Source of the DNA: Pantoea deleyi
Lineage (GTDB): Bacteria; Pseudomonadota; Gammaproteobacteria; Enterobacterales; Enterobacteriaceae
DNA: 64,000 nucleotides
Assembly: GCF_022647325.1 (NCBI RefSeq)
Contig: NZ_CP071405.1
Location: forward strand, 186,001-250,000
Direction of reading: 5' to 3'
This document shows positions 10,536 to 24,552 of this stretch, in pieces (within the stretch, counting starts at the first letter, position 1; the number at the start of each line of letters is the position of its first letter). The position numbers were made by a program, and so were the translations under genes. The notes under the pieces were generated by a model. That model ran no database searches and was not told the origin of the DNA. It saw only the letters and a list, made by a program, of their open reading frames with translations.

Positions 10536-11183
10536 ATGGGCGTCAGAGCGCAACAGAAAGAACGTACACGACGTACACTGATTGAAGCGGCTTTCAGTCA
10601 GCTCAGCGCCGAACGCAGTTTTGCCAGTCTGAGCCTGCGGGAAGTTGCCCGCGAAGCGGGCATCGCACCCACCTCGTTCTACCGCCATTTCAAGGATGTT
10701 GATGAACTCGGCCTGACGATGGTGGATGAAAGCGGACTGATGCTGCGCCAGCTGATGCGTCAGGCGCGCCAGCGTATCGCCAAAGGCGGCAGCATCATCA
10801 AAACGTCGGTCGCGACCTTTATGGAGTTTATCGGCAACAACCCCAACGCTTTCCGCCTGTTGCTGCGCGAACGTTCCGGCACCTCTGCCGCTTTTCGTGC
10901 CGCGGTGGCGCGTGAAATTCAGCACTTTATCGCTGAACTGGCGGATTATCTTGAGGTCGAAAATCGCATGCCGCGCAGTTTCACCGAAGCGCAGGCGGAA
11001 GCGATGGTGACGATAGTCTTCAGCGCCGGTGCAGAAGCACTCGACGTTGATACGGAGCAGCGACGCAAGCTGGAGGATCGGCTGGTGCTACAGCTGCGCA
11101 TGATCGCCAAAGGCGCCTATTACTGGTACCGCCGCGAGCAGGAGCGTCTGGCGGTTACCCTGGAAAAACCCGAAGAACAATGA
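10536..11183 (+). CDS. fabR: Unsaturated fatty acid synthesis repressor FabR
   Basis: TetR-family repressor that tunes fabA and fabB expression to the acyl-ACP/CoA unsaturation ratio. It has 215 residues. The N-terminal TetR helix-turn-helix [20 protein letters not shown] (residues about 33-52) is identical in form to E. coli FabR, and the ligand domain keeps [22 protein letters not shown]. The start ATG 10536 follows AGGCAGAGAGA. It overlaps yijD by 4 bp (ATGA), so the two are co-transcribed and translationally coupled, as in E. coli. It is divergent from sthA, with 192 bp between the starts. Confidence 0.95.
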   Translation: MGVRAQQKERTRRTLIEAAFSQLSAERSFASLSLREVAREAGIAPTSFYRHFKDVDELGLTMVDESGLMLRQLMRQARQRIAKGGSIIKTSVATFMEFIGNNPNAFRLLLRERSGTSAAFRAAVAREIQHFIAELADYLEVENRMPRSFTEAQAEAMVTIVFSAGAEALDVDTEQRRKLEDRLVLQLRMIAKGAYYWYRREQERLAVTLEKPEEQ

Positions 11184-11548
11184 GTAAGGATCCGTCCATG
11201 ACCCACCCAGGCATTCGCGATAAAAGCACGCTGGCGCTGGCTTTTATTACCGGCTTAGCGATTAACGGCTCGTTTTCGGTGCTGTTCAGCGCCTTTGTTC
11301 CCTTTTCGATTTTTCCGCTGATTGCCCTGGGCCTGGCGGCCTGGTGCCTGCATCAGCGTTATCTCAACACCAATATGCCGGACGGCATGCCAGGCCTGGC
11401 GGCCGCCTTTTTCCTGCTGGGAATCCTGGTCTATAGCGCGCTGGTGCGGGCAGAGTATCCGGATATCGGATCGAACTTCGTGCCGACCGTGCTGATGGTG
11501 GCGCTGGTGTTCTGGATTGCAACGCGGTTCAAACGCAAGCGTCACTAA
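11180..11548 (+). CDS. yijD: YijD family inner-membrane protein
   Basis: Small protein of unknown function, 122 residues, related to E. coli YijD (119). It has four hydrophobic segments: about 15-35 ([18 protein letters not shown]), 38-58, 72-92 ([16 protein letters not shown]) and 100-117 ([17 protein letters not shown]). A conserved [11 protein letters not shown] lies between the last two. It starts at the ATGA overlap with the fabR stop; an alternative internal ATG is at 11198. Being coupled to fabR hints at a link to membrane lipid composition, but no function is established. The tail ends KRKRH, positive-inside. Confidence 0.9.
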   Translation: MSKDPSMTHPGIRDKSTLALAFITGLAINGSFSVLFSAFVPFSIFPLIALGLAAWCLHQRYLNTNMPDGMPGLAAAFFLLGILVYSALVRAEYPDIGSNFVPTVLMVALVFWIATRFKRKRH

Positions 11549-11558
11549 ACGTGATAAC

Positions 11559-11587
11559 AAAAACGGGAACCGCAGGGTTCCCGTTTT
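11559..11587. terminator. Bidirectional terminator between yijD and trmA
   Basis: AAAACGGGAACC and GGGTTCCCGTTTT form a long stem with a GCA-type loop, with A-runs on one side and T-runs on the other. It can end both the fabR-yijD transcript and the convergent trmA transcript. Confidence 0.85.
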
Positions 11588-11590
11588 TAT

Positions 11591-12694
11591 TTACGCTTTT
11601 CGCGTCAGCAGCACGCCGCATTCCATATGGTGGGTATAGGGGAACTGATCGAACAGCGCCAGCCGCGTCACGTCGTGCGTTTCCGCCAGCGTCTGCAGAT
11701 TGTCGCTCAGGGTCTGCGGATTACAGGAGATATAAAGGATGCGCGGATAGGCCTGCACCATCTTCACCGTCTCTTCATCCAGTCCGCTGCGCGGCGGGTC
11801 GACAAAAATCGTTTCGCAGTCGTAGCTGCTCAGGTCAACGCCTTCCAGACGATTGAAGCTGCGCACACCCTTCATCGCCTGCGTAAACTCTTCCGCCGCC
11901 ATACGAATGATCTGCACGTTATCGATCTGGTTAACCGCAATATTGTACTGGGCTGAAGCGACGGATGGCTTAGCGATCTCCGTGGCCAGCACGCGACGGA
12001 AATTGCGGGCCAGCGCCAGCGAAAAGTTACCATTGCCACAGTAGAGTTCCAGCAGGTCGCCCTGTGAATCCCGTGTCACATCCAGCGCCCACTCCAGCAT
12101 CTGAATGTTCATCGCCGCATTGGGCTGGGTAAAACTGTTCTCGACCTGACGATAGATAATCTCGCGGCCGGCCACTGGCAGACACTCATCCACGTAGTCG
12201 CGATCCAGACAGATTTTGGTTTTAGTCGCGCGACCAATCAGCTGCACATCCAGCCCTTCAGCGCGGAGCTGGTCACGCAGCGCTGCGGCGGCCTGCTGCC
12301 ACTCATCATCCAGCTTGCGGTGATAGAGCAGTGAAATCACAATCTGGTTGCTCAGGGTCGAGAGATAGTCGATCTGAAACAGCTTATGACGCAGGAGGCG
12401 GTTATCGCGGATCGCGGCGATCATCTTCGGCATCAGCTGATTGATCAGCTGGCTGGCTGCCGGGAACTGATCAACGCGGATCCGCTCACGCGTCTGCTGA
12501 TCGAAGATGATGTGATAGATGTCATCGCCGTCATGCCACAGACGAAATTCGGCGCGCATCCGATAGTGGCTGACCGGTGAACGGAACACCTCCACGTCGG
12601 GCGCCGCAAATGGCGTCATCATCGTCTCTAAACGACTGACTTTTTCCGCCAGCTGGGCGTCATACTCTTCAATGGGGAGATGTTCGGGTGTCAT
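11591..12694 (-). CDS. trmA: tRNA (uracil-54-C5)-methyltransferase TrmA
   Basis: Makes ribothymidine at position 54 of tRNA using S-adenosylmethionine. It has 367 residues, against 366 in E. coli. The SAM-binding motif [19 protein letters not shown] lies near residue 213. [10 protein letters not shown] lies near residue 296 and [11 protein letters not shown] holds the catalytic cysteine near residue 324. The C-terminal HHMECGVLL carries the general-base glutamate. The start [15 protein letters not shown] matches the family. It is convergent with yijD, sharing the terminator, and divergent from the btuB riboswitch leader. Confidence 0.96.
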   Translation of the reverse strand: MTPEHLPIEEYDAQLAEKVSRLETMMTPFAAPDVEVFRSPVSHYRMRAEFRLWHDGDDIYHIIFDQQTRERIRVDQFPAASQLINQLMPKMIAAIRDNRLLRHKLFQIDYLSTLSNQIVISLLYHRKLDDEWQQAAAALRDQLRAEGLDVQLIGRATKTKICLDRDYVDECLPVAGREIIYRQVENSFTQPNAAMNIQMLEWALDVTRDSQGDLLELYCGNGNFSLALARNFRRVLATEIAKPSVASAQYNIAVNQIDNVQIIRMAAEEFTQAMKGVRSFNRLEGVDLSSYDCETIFVDPPRSGLDEETVKMVQAYPRILYISCNPQTLSDNLQTLAETHDVTRLALFDQFPYTHHMECGVLLTRKA

Positions 12695-12814
12695 GAGCAG
12701 TCCTGATTAATAGCTTACCAGCGGGCGATTGTAGGCATTCACTTGCTGATGTCCAGTCCCGCAGCGAGAAGATACCCGGCTATCTGGACTTCCCTGTGCT
12801 CACTCCGTAGACTG

Positions 12815-12975
12815 CTGACGCCGGCCTCATGCCCGAGTTAATAGGGAATCCAGTGTAAATCTGGAGCTGACGCGCAGCGGTAAGGAATGTCGTGATGTGT
12901 GCAAGTGCAGACACTGTCCTGCGGGATGGGAAGTCATCATCACTTATGGTTCCCAGCCCGAAGACCTGCCGGTGT
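12815..12975 (+). promoter_or_regulatory. Cobalamin (adenosylcobalamin) riboswitch upstream of btuB
   Basis: The btuB leader shows the conserved core of B12 riboswitches: GGGAATCCAGTGTAAATCTGG near 12844, GCTGACGCGCAGCGGTAAGG near 12866, GGGAAGTCATCATCAC near 12928 and the B12 box CCGAAGACCTGCCGG near 12958. Outer bases CCGGC near 12821 and GCCGG near 12968 can close the structure. The rest of the leader up to 13057 would be the expression platform that hides the btuB start when cobalamin is bound. Confidence 0.92.
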
Positions 12976-13057
12976 AACGTCGCTACTCGTACAATCATCG
13001 CGTGCTATCGATTGTCGGCCTGCGGCATCCTGCCGGATCTTATGGATGCTTTAATAA

Positions 13058-14938
13058 ATGACAAAAAAAACACTTTCGCTGTGCGCTCTGAGCGTCACGG
13101 CGATTTCTCTCTGGGCGCAAAACGGTTATGCGCAGGCGAATGATGAAACGCAAATTGTCACCGCTAACCGCTTTGCTGAACCTGTTTCGGGCGTGCTGGC
13201 GCCCACGACCGTCGTCACGCGTGATGAGATCGACCGCTGGCAGGCCAGAAGCCTGACCGATGTCATGCGCCGCCTGCCGGGTGTCGATGTGGCGCAGAAT
13301 GGCGGATTGGGTCAGCAGAGCTCTCTGTTTATCCGGGGCACCGAATCCCGGCATGTGCTGATCCTGATTGATGGCATCCGGCTTAATCAGGCGGGCATCA
13401 GCGGTTCGTCTGACCTCAGCCAGATCCCCCTGTCGCTGGTCCAGCGCATCGAATATATTCGCGGCGCGCGTTCGGCGGTTTACGGTTCGGATGCCATTGG
13501 CGGCGTCGTCAATATCATCACCGGTCGCGCGCAGCCGGGCAGCACGCTGACGGCGGGCTTGGGCTCGCGGGGGTATCAAGCTTACGATGGCTCCACTCAG
13601 CAGGCGCTGGGCGATGCGACCACGCTGACGCTGGCAGGCAACTACACCTATACCCGAGGCTATGATGTGGTGGCGGGTTACCCGAACAGCTATGGCCCGG
13701 CCCAGCACGATCGCGACGGCTTCATGAGCAAAACGCTCTATGGCACCCTGGAGCATCAGTTCAGCGATGAGCTGAGCGGTTTTGTGCGCGGCTATGGGTT
13801 TGATAACCGCACCGCCTATGATGGCTCTTACAGTTACGATGAGAGCTTCACCCGTATCGTCGGGCTGGCGGATACCCGGCAGCTCTACAGCCAGACCTGG
13901 GATACCGGTTTACGCTTCCACCGTGACGTTTACTCGACCCAGCTCATCGCCAGTTATGGGCATACCAAAGACATCAACTACGACCCGCGCAATGGCCGCT
14001 ACGGCGCGGCATCCACCCTGGATGATGTGACTCAGTACAACCTGCAGTGGGGCAACACCGTGCAGGTGGGGCAGGGGGCGATCAGCGCCGGTATCGACTG
14101 GCAGAAAGAGACGACCGAGCCGGGAACTAACTATCTGTCTGACGGCTATGAGCAGCGCAACACCGGTCTCTACCTGACCGGCCAGCAGCAGGTGGGCAGC
14201 GTCACGCTGGAAGGGGCGGTGCGCAGTGACGACAACAACCAGTTCGGCTGGCATAACACCTGGCAGACGGCGGCATCATGGGAGTTTATCTCTGGCTATC
14301 GCCTCTTTGCGTCGTACGGCACCGCATTTAAGGCGCCGAACCTGTCGCAGGTCTATAGCCCGCTTTATGGCAATCGTGACCTCGATCCGGAAAAAAGTAA
14401 GCAGTGGGAAGGCGGGGTTGAAGGGCTGAGCGGGTCGGTGAACTGGCGCGTATCAGGCTATCGCAATGACATTGATAACCTGATTGATAGCGATCCGCAG
14501 ACCTTCCGCTACTACAACACTCAGCAGGCGCGCATTAAGGGCGTTGAGGCCACCGCCGGATTTGATACCGGTCCGCTGACACATCAGCTCTCGTACGATT
14601 ATGTCGATGCGCGGGATGGCATCACCGACCAGCCGCTCATTCGCCGGGCGAAGCAGCAGGTGAAGTATCAGCTCGACTGGACGCTGTACACGTTTGACTG
14701 GTCCGTGACTTATCACTATCTGGGCGAGCGATATGACACGGACTTCAACAGCACGCCCAGCCGTCGCGTGAAATCAGGCGGCGTCAGCCTGTGGGATCTC
14801 GCGGTCTCATATCCTGTCACTTCACAGCTCACGGTTCGTGGTAGAATTGCCAACCTGTTCGATAAAGATTACGAGACAGCGTATGGCTATCAGACTCCAG
14901 GACGAGAGTATTACCTCAGCGGCAGCTACACCTTCTGA
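13058..14938 (+). CDS. btuB: TonB-dependent vitamin B12 outer-membrane receptor BtuB
   Basis: 22-stranded outer-membrane barrel that imports cobalamin with TonB energy. It has 626 residues, against 614 in E. coli. A signal peptide of about 25 residues ends in QNGYA. The TonB box [10 protein letters not shown] begins the mature protein, and the plug domain has [22 protein letters not shown] and [16 protein letters not shown]. The barrel ends in an aromatic C-terminus, YYLSGSYTF. Expression should fall when B12 is plentiful, through the riboswitch upstream. The 3' end overlaps murI by 56 bp in another frame. Confidence 0.96.
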   Translation: MTKKTLSLCALSVTAISLWAQNGYAQANDETQIVTANRFAEPVSGVLAPTTVVTRDEIDRWQARSLTDVMRRLPGVDVAQNGGLGQQSSLFIRGTESRHVLILIDGIRLNQAGISGSSDLSQIPLSLVQRIEYIRGARSAVYGSDAIGGVVNIITGRAQPGSTLTAGLGSRGYQAYDGSTQQALGDATTLTLAGNYTYTRGYDVVAGYPNSYGPAQHDRDGFMSKTLYGTLEHQFSDELSGFVRGYGFDNRTAYDGSYSYDESFTRIVGLADTRQLYSQTWDTGLRFHRDVYSTQLIASYGHTKDINYDPRNGRYGAASTLDDVTQYNLQWGNTVQVGQGAISAGIDWQKETTEPGTNYLSDGYEQRNTGLYLTGQQQVGSVTLEGAVRSDDNNQFGWHNTWQTAASWEFISGYRLFASYGTAFKAPNLSQVYSPLYGNRDLDPEKSKQWEGGVEGLSGSVNWRVSGYRNDIDNLIDSDPQTFRYYNTQQARIKGVEATAGFDTGPLTHQLSYDYVDARDGITDQPLIRRAKQQVKYQLDWTLYTFDWSVTYHYLGERYDTDFNSTPSRRVKSGGVSLWDLAVSYPVTSQLTVRGRIANLFDKDYETAYGYQTPGREYYLSGSYTF

Positions 14939-15734
14939 TTTGCGCCCCACGGTGCTGGTCTTTGATTCCGGCGTCGGCGGGCTTTCTGTCTATGATGAAG
15001 TCCGGCAGCTCCTGCCGGATCTTCATTATCTTTACGCCTTCGATAACGCCGGCTTCCCTTATGGGGAGAAAAGCGAAACCTTTATTGTCGATCGGGTCGT
15101 TGCCATCGTTGAGGCGATTACTCAGCGTTATCCGCTCTCACTCGTCATCATCGCCTGTAATACGGCCAGCACGGTTTCACTGCCCGCGCTGCGGGAGCGC
15201 TTTGTGTTTCCTGTGGTAGGGGTCGTGCCTGCGATTAAACCGGCTGCGCGGCTGACGCGAAATGGCGTGGTGGGCTTGCTGGCCACACGGGCGACGGTGC
15301 GTCGTCCTTATACGCATGAGCTGGTGGCGCAGTTTGCCGGTTCCTGTCACATCGAGATGCTGGGGTCGGCGGAGCTGGTGGAGCTGGCCGAAGCTAAGCT
15401 CCACGGCGCGCAGGTCGCACTGGAAGAAGTACGCCGCATCGTTCAGCCGTGGCTGCGGATGGCTGAGCCTCCGGATACGGTCGTGTTAGGCTGTACGCAC
15501 TTTCCTTTACTGCGTGAAGAGCTGCAGCAGGTGTTACCGGAAGGCACGCGTCTGATCGATTCCGGTGCGGCGATAGCACGACGCACGGCCTGGCTGCTGG
15601 AACATGAAGCGCCTGAGGTGCACTCATCGCAGCAGAACGTCGCTTTTTGCACGGCGCTGGATGGCGAAGCCGTACAATTATCACCCGTTCTGCAGCGTTA
15701 TGGCTTCCCGTTGCTGGAAAAACTGGCGCTTTAG
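14883..15734 (+). CDS. murI: Glutamate racemase MurI
   Basis: Makes D-glutamate for peptidoglycan. It has 283 residues, near the E. coli length of 285. Catalytic features are [12 protein letters not shown] with the active Asp, the two cysteines in IIACNTAST and LGCTHFPLL, and AFPYGEK-like GFPYGEKSE. The chosen start, ATG 14883 (MAIRLQDE), corresponds to E. coli MATKLQDG, with the variable N-terminal extension typical of gamma-proteobacterial MurI that binds the UDP-MurNAc-alanine activator. It overlaps the end of btuB by 56 bp, as in E. coli, so the two genes are coupled. A ribosomal RNA operon follows. Confidence 0.95.
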   Translation: MAIRLQDESITSAAATPSDLRPTVLVFDSGVGGLSVYDEVRQLLPDLHYLYAFDNAGFPYGEKSETFIVDRVVAIVEAITQRYPLSLVIIACNTASTVSLPALRERFVFPVVGVVPAIKPAARLTRNGVVGLLATRATVRRPYTHELVAQFAGSCHIEMLGSAELVELAEAKLHGAQVALEEVRRIVQPWLRMAEPPDTVVLGCTHFPLLREELQQVLPEGTRLIDSGAAIARRTAWLLEHEAPEVHSSQQNVAFCTALDGEAVQLSPVLQRYGFPLLEKLAL

Positions 15735-15834
15735 CGGCTTTTCGCTGAAAAAAACAGCACTCGGAATTTTATTTGAAATTAGCGCTTGTCAGCCTCCGAG
15801 AACTCCCTATAATGCGCCTCCACTGACACGGCAC
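15735..15834 (+). promoter_or_regulatory. rRNA operon promoter P1
   Basis: The -35 TTGTCA at 15786-15791 and -10 TATAAT at 15808-15813 are 16 bp apart, the usual rrn spacing. An A/T-rich UP-like stretch lies just before the -35 and a GC-rich discriminator follows the -10, fitting stringent control by ppGpp/DksA. Confidence 0.88.
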
Positions 15835-15894
15835 AACGGCTTACGAAGCGCCGGGTTGAGTAGGTTCGAAATCATACGAACCAGTGAGTTAAGC

Positions 15895-15945
15895 GAAAAT
15901 AAATGCTTGACTGACAATGCGGAAAGCGTAATATACGCAGCCCGC
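15895..15945 (+). promoter_or_regulatory. rRNA operon promoter P2
   Basis: The -35 TTGACT at 15907-15912 and -10 TAATAT at 15929-15934 are separated by 16 bp, about 120 bp downstream of P1, the standard tandem rrn arrangement. Confidence 0.85.
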
Positions 15946-15965
15946 GCCGCAGTAAATCGCGGCAT

Positions 15966-15976
15966 GCTCTTTAACA
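15966..15976 (+). promoter_or_regulatory. boxA antitermination site in the rrn leader
   Basis: GCTCTTTAACA downstream of P2 is the rrn boxA bound by NusB/NusE to protect long rRNA transcription from Rho. Confidence 0.85.
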
Positions 15977-15981
15977 ATTTA

Positions 15982-16003
15982 TCAGACAATCTGTGTGGGC
16001 ACT
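15982..16003 (+). other. 5' arm of the pre-16S RNase III processing stem
   Basis: The 22 bases here pair with 17693-17714 downstream of 16S, with a single mismatch, forming the long stem that RNase III cuts to release pre-16S rRNA. Confidence 0.85.
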
Positions 16004-16129
16004 CGCAGGATTGATATCAGCGTCTCCGGACGCAAAAAATATTAAGCCTCACGAGTGAACACATAATGAAATTCATTATGACGTTTTACAGATGAGCATC
16101 GCTGGACTTGTTCCGGCAAATCAAACTTT

Positions 16130-17671
<1,542 letters not shown>

Positions 17672-17744
17672 CCTTAAGATACCTTCCCGCGCAGTGCTCA
17701 CACAGATTGTCTGATAAAAAGTAACGAGCAGAAAAAACCTCTAC

Positions 17745-17821
<77 letters not shown>

Positions 17822-17904
17822 AATTCGCACTCACGCTGCGTTATGTCTCCGGCTCGCATAGTTCACTATGCTTCGCGAAGACATGCCTTGCCTGAGCACG
17901 AATT
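17822..17904. repeat. 83-bp imperfect palindrome between tRNA-Ile and tRNA-Ala
   Basis: The segment begins AATTCG and ends CGAATT. Its two halves are reverse complements with scattered mismatches, and the centre GCATAGTTCACTATGC is a nearly perfect hairpin. It accounts for most of the unusually long 138-bp spacer between the two tRNA genes; the E. coli spacer is about 42 bp from memory. It may be a small mobile palindrome or a processing stem. Confidence 0.75.
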
Positions 17905-17959
17905 GCACTTCTCACGAAGTGTACTCGGTTGGACGTAGTGGTCTCTGCAGTAACTGTAT

Positions 17960-18035
17960 GGGGCTATAGCTCAGCTGGGAGAGCGCCTGCCTTGCACGCA
18001 GGAGGTCAGCGGTTCGATCCCGCTTAGCTCCACCA
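17960..18035 (+). tRNA. alaT: tRNA-Ala (anticodon TGC)
   Basis: A 76-nt cloverleaf GGGGCTATAGCTCAGC...AGCTCCACCA with encoded CCA and anticodon TGC in CTTGCACG. It is the second spacer tRNA of the operon. Confidence 0.98.
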
Positions 18036-18102
18036 TACCGTTTTAACTGTTTTTTCTGAATACCTCAGAGCGTACCGGCAACGGTGTGCTGCGAAGTATT
18101 AT

Positions 18103-18113
18103 GCTCTTTAACA
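18103..18113 (+). promoter_or_regulatory. boxA in the 16S-23S spacer
   Basis: GCTCTTTAACA repeats the leader boxA before 23S, as in other enterobacterial rrn operons, where it renews the antitermination complex. Confidence 0.8.
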
Positions 18114-18220
18114 ATCCGGAACAAGCTGAAAATTGAAACGACGTAGCGCGTCATCCCTCCGTAATAAGGGGTGGCAGAGCGATACGGTCGGGTCTCTCAA
18201 TGCTTGCAGTCCGCAGCGTG

Positions 18221-18241
18221 AAAAACGCCTGTGGGTTGTGA

Positions 18242-18248
<7 letters not shown>
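18221..18248 (+). other. 5' arm of the pre-23S processing stem
   Basis: AAAAACGCC at 18221-18229 and TTGTGAGGTTAAG at 18236-18248 pair with CTTAACCTTACAA at 21140-21152 and GGCGTTTTT at 21160-21168. They form the RNase III stem that includes the 23S ends. Confidence 0.8.
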
Positions 18249-21148
<2,900 letters not shown>

Positions 21149-21234
21149 ACAACGCCAGAGGCGTTTTTGAGAGACAATTTTCAGCCTGAACCGGATAATC
21201 TGCGCGGCCCCAGGGCGGCGCGGAAGACAGAATC

Positions 21235-21354
21235 TGCCTGGCGGCTTTAGCGCGGTGGTCCCACCTGACCCCATGCCGAACTCAGAAGTGAAACGCCGTA
21301 GCGCCGATGGTAGTGTGGGGCCTCCCCATGCGAGAGTAGGGAACTGCCAGGCAT
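21235..21354 (+). rRNA. rrf: 5S ribosomal RNA
   Basis: 120 nt from TGCCTGGCGGCTTTAGCG to GAACTGCCAGGCAT, with complementary ends, closely matching E. coli 5S. It lies 86 bp after 23S and is followed by two distal tRNA genes. Confidence 0.98.
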
Positions 21355-21441
21355 CAAACACGTTCCTTTTTCCTCTGACAGGGAAAAACAGAAGGAACAG
21401 ACAGGCATCAGCGAGGCGCTGATGGCTGTGAAAGAACCGGT

Positions 21442-21518
21442 GGAGCGGTAGTTCAGTTGGTTAGAATACCTGCCTGTCACGCAGGGGGTCGCGGGTTCGA
21501 GCCCCGTCCGTTCCGCCA
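21442..21518 (+). tRNA. aspT: tRNA-Asp (anticodon GTC)
   Basis: A 77-nt cloverleaf GGAGCGGTAGTTCAGTTGG...CCGTTCCGCCA with anticodon GTC and encoded CCA. It is a distal tRNA of the rrn operon, in the same place as aspT of E. coli rrnC. Confidence 0.98.
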
Positions 21519-21525
21519 CCCTTTT

Positions 21526-21601
<76 letters not shown>

Positions 21602-21608
21602 GAAAACG

Positions 21609-21638
21609 ATCCTTTGCTTCGGCAAAGGATTTTTTTTT
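21609..21638 (+). terminator. rRNA operon terminator
   Basis: ATCCTTTGC at 21609-21617, a TTCG loop and GCAAAGGAT at 21622-21630 are followed by a run of T, a strong intrinsic terminator directly after tRNA-Trp. Confidence 0.92.
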
Positions 21639-21652
21639 GCCTTCAAAAAAGC

Positions 21653-21677
21653 AAAAAACCAGTTAACGCTAACTGGT
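21653..21677 (-). terminator. hdfR terminator
   Basis: ACCAGTTA at 21658-21665 and TAACTGGT at 21670-21677 form a stem. On the minus strand it is followed by a T-run (A at 21653-21658), 34 bp past the hdfR stop. Confidence 0.8.
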
Positions 21678-21711
21678 CTCTTATTTTTCCCGCCTGTTTT
21701 TTCCCCTGATT

Positions 21712-22545
21712 TCAGCTATTTTGCCTGACCAGAATCGGGAATTTCAGCAGCTGACGGATATGTGCCTGCTGATCGCTGTTCTGCAACCAGACCGCATAGA
21801 GGGGACGAACGGCCACCGGTGTATCCGGAATGACCATTAATTCGCTGTAGAGACTCTGCCAGAAGTCGGGCAGAAACGCGCATGCGCCAGTGGTATGCAG
21901 CAGTTCACGGGTAACATGTGCAGAGGTTGTCGTCAGGACCGGCACATCGTCAGCGCCGGAAAGATAACTCTGATGCTGATGGAAGTCGGCTCCCCACTCC
22001 AGCTTGATGTAGTCGTAGTGTTCGCGCTTCTCGCTCTGACGGGCGCAGAACAGCGCCAGTGAGATATGCCCTATCTGCTGACTGGTTAACTCATCCATCT
22101 TAGGCGCTTCGGTCGTGATCAACAGATCCAGCTGGCGCTCATGAAGCTGCTTAACCAGCAGATGCCGTTGCGCTACGCGTGCTTCCAGATGCAGGCTCTC
22201 GCGGTTCTCATACAGCGTCTGTAGCCATGGCGTCAGATAAGCCTCCCATAGTGAAGCACTGGCCCCTATGGATAGCTCATGATGCTGCTGGGTGTGTGAT
22301 ACCTCCTTCTTCGCCATCATCCATGTGCTCATCAGGCTCTCAGCGTAAGGGAGTAATCGCTCTCCGGCCGCCGTCAGACGGATGTTGTTGCGATGGCGGG
22401 TAAAAAGATTCACACCAAGCTGATTTTCTAACTGACGGATGCGAAAACTGACGGCAGATTGCGTGAGATAAAGTGCTTCTGCAGCACGCCCGAAATGGCG
22501 TGTTCTGCTCACTTCCAGGAAAGTTTTCAGTAATTCCGTATCCAC
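21712..22545 (-). CDS. hdfR: LysR-type regulator HdfR
   Basis: LysR-family transcription factor known in E. coli as a repressor of the flagellar master operon flhDC and an activator of gltBD. It has 277 residues. The N-terminal winged helix-turn-helix includes [23 protein letters not shown] (residues about 18-40), followed by a LysR substrate-binding domain. The start [20 protein letters not shown] matches E. coli HdfR. It is divergent from maoP with 120 bp between the starts and lies just after the rrn operon, as at E. coli rrnC. Confidence 0.92.
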   Translation of the reverse strand: MDTELLKTFLEVSRTRHFGRAAEALYLTQSAVSFRIRQLENQLGVNLFTRHRNNIRLTAAGERLLPYAESLMSTWMMAKKEVSHTQQHHELSIGASASLWEAYLTPWLQTLYENRESLHLEARVAQRHLLVKQLHERQLDLLITTEAPKMDELTSQQIGHISLALFCARQSEKREHYDYIKLEWGADFHQHQSYLSGADDVPVLTTTSAHVTRELLHTTGACAFLPDFWQSLYSELMVIPDTPVAVRPLYAVWLQNSDQQAHIRQLLKFPILVRQNS

Positions 22546-22665
22546 AGCCTTCTCCCAAAAAATGTTTGTCGTATAGATTTAAATGTTTTGTTTTACACTC
22601 TGTCAAGCCTATCTAATACTCCGCGCCATTAACAGCACGGCATTAGAAAATCAGGAGCGTGTAAC
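22546..22665. promoter_or_regulatory. hdfR-maoP divergent promoter region; possible maoS site
   Basis: In E. coli the 17-bp maoS element that works with MaoP to organise the Ori macrodomain lies next to maoP (from memory of the published system). This 120-bp spacer is the matching place. I do not recall the element's sequence well enough to mark it. Confidence 0.35.
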
Positions 22666-23004
22666 ATGGCGGAAAGCTTCTCAACAGAGAATCGTTTCTT
22701 TGATAACAAACATTACCCGCGTGGTTTCTCACGTCACGGTGACTTTACTATTAAAGAAGCCCAGCTTCTTGAACGCCACGGTTTCGCCTTTAATGAGCTG
22801 GATTTATCAAAGCGTGAGCCTGCAACCGAAGAAGAACGTTTGTTCATTGAAGTGTGTCGTGGTGTGCGTGAGCCGCAGACGGAAGCAGAACGTGTCTGGT
22901 CCAAATACATGACCCGCATCAAGCGTCCGAAGCGTTTCCATACGCTGTCTGGTGGTAAACCACAGATGGATACCGTTGAAGACTTCAGCGACAGCGACGA
23001 TTAA
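22666..23004 (+). CDS. maoP: Macrodomain Ori organisation protein MaoP (YifE)
   Basis: DNA-organising protein that with its site maoS defines the Ori macrodomain in E. coli. It has 112 residues, the usual length for the family. Characteristic segments are [21 protein letters not shown] at the N-terminus and [22 protein letters not shown] near residue 77, rich in basic residues; the tail DFSDSDD is acidic. The family (DUF413) is restricted to gamma-proteobacteria. It is followed by an intrinsic terminator and is convergent with comM. Gene order hdfR-maoP-comM-ilvL is as in E. coli. Confidence 0.94.
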   Translation: MAESFSTENRFFDNKHYPRGFSRHGDFTIKEAQLLERHGFAFNELDLSKREPATEEERLFIEVCRGVREPQTEAERVWSKYMTRIKRPKRFHTLSGGKPQMDTVEDFSDSDD

Positions 23005-23007
23005 CAG

Positions 23008-23033
23008 AAAAAGGGGCGAAAGCCCCTTTTTTT
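23008..23033. terminator. Bidirectional terminator between maoP and comM
   Basis: AAAAAGGGGC, a GAAA loop and GCCCCTTTTTTT form a classic intrinsic terminator usable from both strands. It overlaps the last bases of comM. Confidence 0.9.
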
Positions 23034-24552
23034 ATTGCAGGCTGTTGTGCAGATGAATCATTAACCGATCAATCGTCCGGTAACTGACGGCCTCCTGCAG
23101 ATGAAGTCGCGTAATCTCCGGCTCTCCGGCCAGATCGGCCACCGTACGCGCCACTTTCAGGATCCGCTGCCAGGCCCGTACCGATAAACCCAGCTTCTCC
23201 AGTACGGACTCCAGCCACGCCGCATCCGCTTTCCCAGGCTGACACCAGCGTACGATCTCCGCATTATTCAGATGGGCATTAATCTTTCCGGCGCGAGCCA
23301 GCTGCACGTCACGCGCGGCGATAACCCGCTGACGAACCTGCTCAGAGGCTTCGGCAGCAGGGCGTTGTCCACTGAGCATACCTCCAGGCAGCAGCGGTAT
23401 CTCCAGCGAAAGATCAAAACGATCCAGAAAAGGGCCGGATAGCTTACTGAGGTAACGCAGCACCTGCTGAGGCGAGCAGCGGTTATGCTGCCCCTGATAA
23501 TGTCCTGTCGGGCTTGGATTCATCGCCGCAATCAGCTGAAAGCGTGCCGGATAGGTGACTTTCGCGCGGGCGCGTGAAATGGCGATGCAGCCCGACTCCA
23601 GCGGCTCGCGCAGGGAATCCAGCACCCTGCGGTCAAATTCCGGCAGTTCATCCAGAAACAGTACACCGTTATGGGCCAGCGAGATCTCGCCGGGACGCGG
23701 CAGAGATCCGCCACCAATCAGGGCGTAGAGCGAGGCGCTGTGATGAGGCGATCGGAAGGGCCGGGTGCGCCACCGGCGGTGCAGGGCGCTGCTGTTGACC
23801 AGACTTGCAATCGCCGCACACTCCAGCGCCTCCTGATCGCTCAGTGCAGGCATGATACCGGGGAGCCGGGTGGCCAGCATGGTCTTACCGGTGCCTGGCG
23901 GCCCGATCAGCAGCAGGTTATGCCCGCCCGCCGCCGTAATCTCCAGCGCTCTGCGCCCCTGTTCCTGACCAATCATATCCGCAAGATCGTCAGCTGGCGC
24001 GTGCTCCTGATGCGCAGGATAGTGGGCCACAGGCAAAGTGCGCGCATCGCGCAGAAATGCGCATACCTCGCTGAGGTGGGAGGCGACGAGCGACGTGCCC
24101 TGACGAATTAACCCCACATCATCCTGATTGTCCGCAGAGAGCACCAGCTGCCGGTCTGCCTGAATCGCTTTCATCGCCGCCGGAATCGCGCCCTGTACCC
24201 CGCACAGCGCGCCGTCAAGCGCCAGTTCACCCAGAAACTCATAGTGTGTCAGCTTATCGGCCGGAAGCTGTTCAGAGGCGACCAGAATCGCGATGGCCAT
24301 AGGCAGGTCATACCGTCCACCCTCTTTAGGCAGATCTGCCGGGGCCAGATTGATGGTGAGGCGCTTTGCCGGGAAGGTGAACCCGCTGTTGATAATGGCG
24401 CTGCGCACCCGCTCACGCGCTTCTTTCACGGTAGTTTCGGGCAGCCCAACCAGCGTTAAGGCGGGCAGACCGTTGCTGATATGCGCCTCGATAGTCACCA
24501 GCGGGGCTTCCACGCCCAGCGCTGCCCGGGTCAGAACTTTAGACAATGACAT
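23032..24552 (-). CDS. comM: ComM / YifB AAA+ ATPase (Mg-chelatase-like)
   Basis: AAA+ helicase of the Mg-chelatase-like family. ComM homologues promote branch migration during integration of incoming DNA in natural transformation. It has 506 residues. It has an N-terminal Lon-like fold domain (about 1-170), the Walker A motif GPPGTGKTM near residue 217, Walker B LFLDELPEF near residue 297, a sensor region AAMNPSP near residue 343 and the C-terminal Mg-chelatase domain with SYRTIDRLM at the end. It corresponds to E. coli yifB. The role in this organism is unknown; most enterobacteria keep the gene without evident transformability. Confidence 0.93.
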   Translation of the reverse strand: MSLSKVLTRAALGVEAPLVTIEAHISNGLPALTLVGLPETTVKEARERVRSAIINSGFTFPAKRLTINLAPADLPKEGGRYDLPMAIAILVASEQLPADKLTHYEFLGELALDGALCGVQGAIPAAMKAIQADRQLVLSADNQDDVGLIRQGTSLVASHLSEVCAFLRDARTLPVAHYPAHQEHAPADDLADMIGQEQGRRALEITAAGGHNLLLIGPPGTGKTMLATRLPGIMPALSDQEALECAAIASLVNSSALHRRWRTRPFRSPHHSASLYALIGGGSLPRPGEISLAHNGVLFLDELPEFDRRVLDSLREPLESGCIAISRARAKVTYPARFQLIAAMNPSPTGHYQGQHNRCSPQQVLRYLSKLSGPFLDRFDLSLEIPLLPGGMLSGQRPAAEASEQVRQRVIAARDVQLARAGKINAHLNNAEIVRWCQPGKADAAWLESVLEKLGLSVRAWQRILKVARTVADLAGEPEITRLHLQEAVSYRTIDRLMIHLHNSLQ

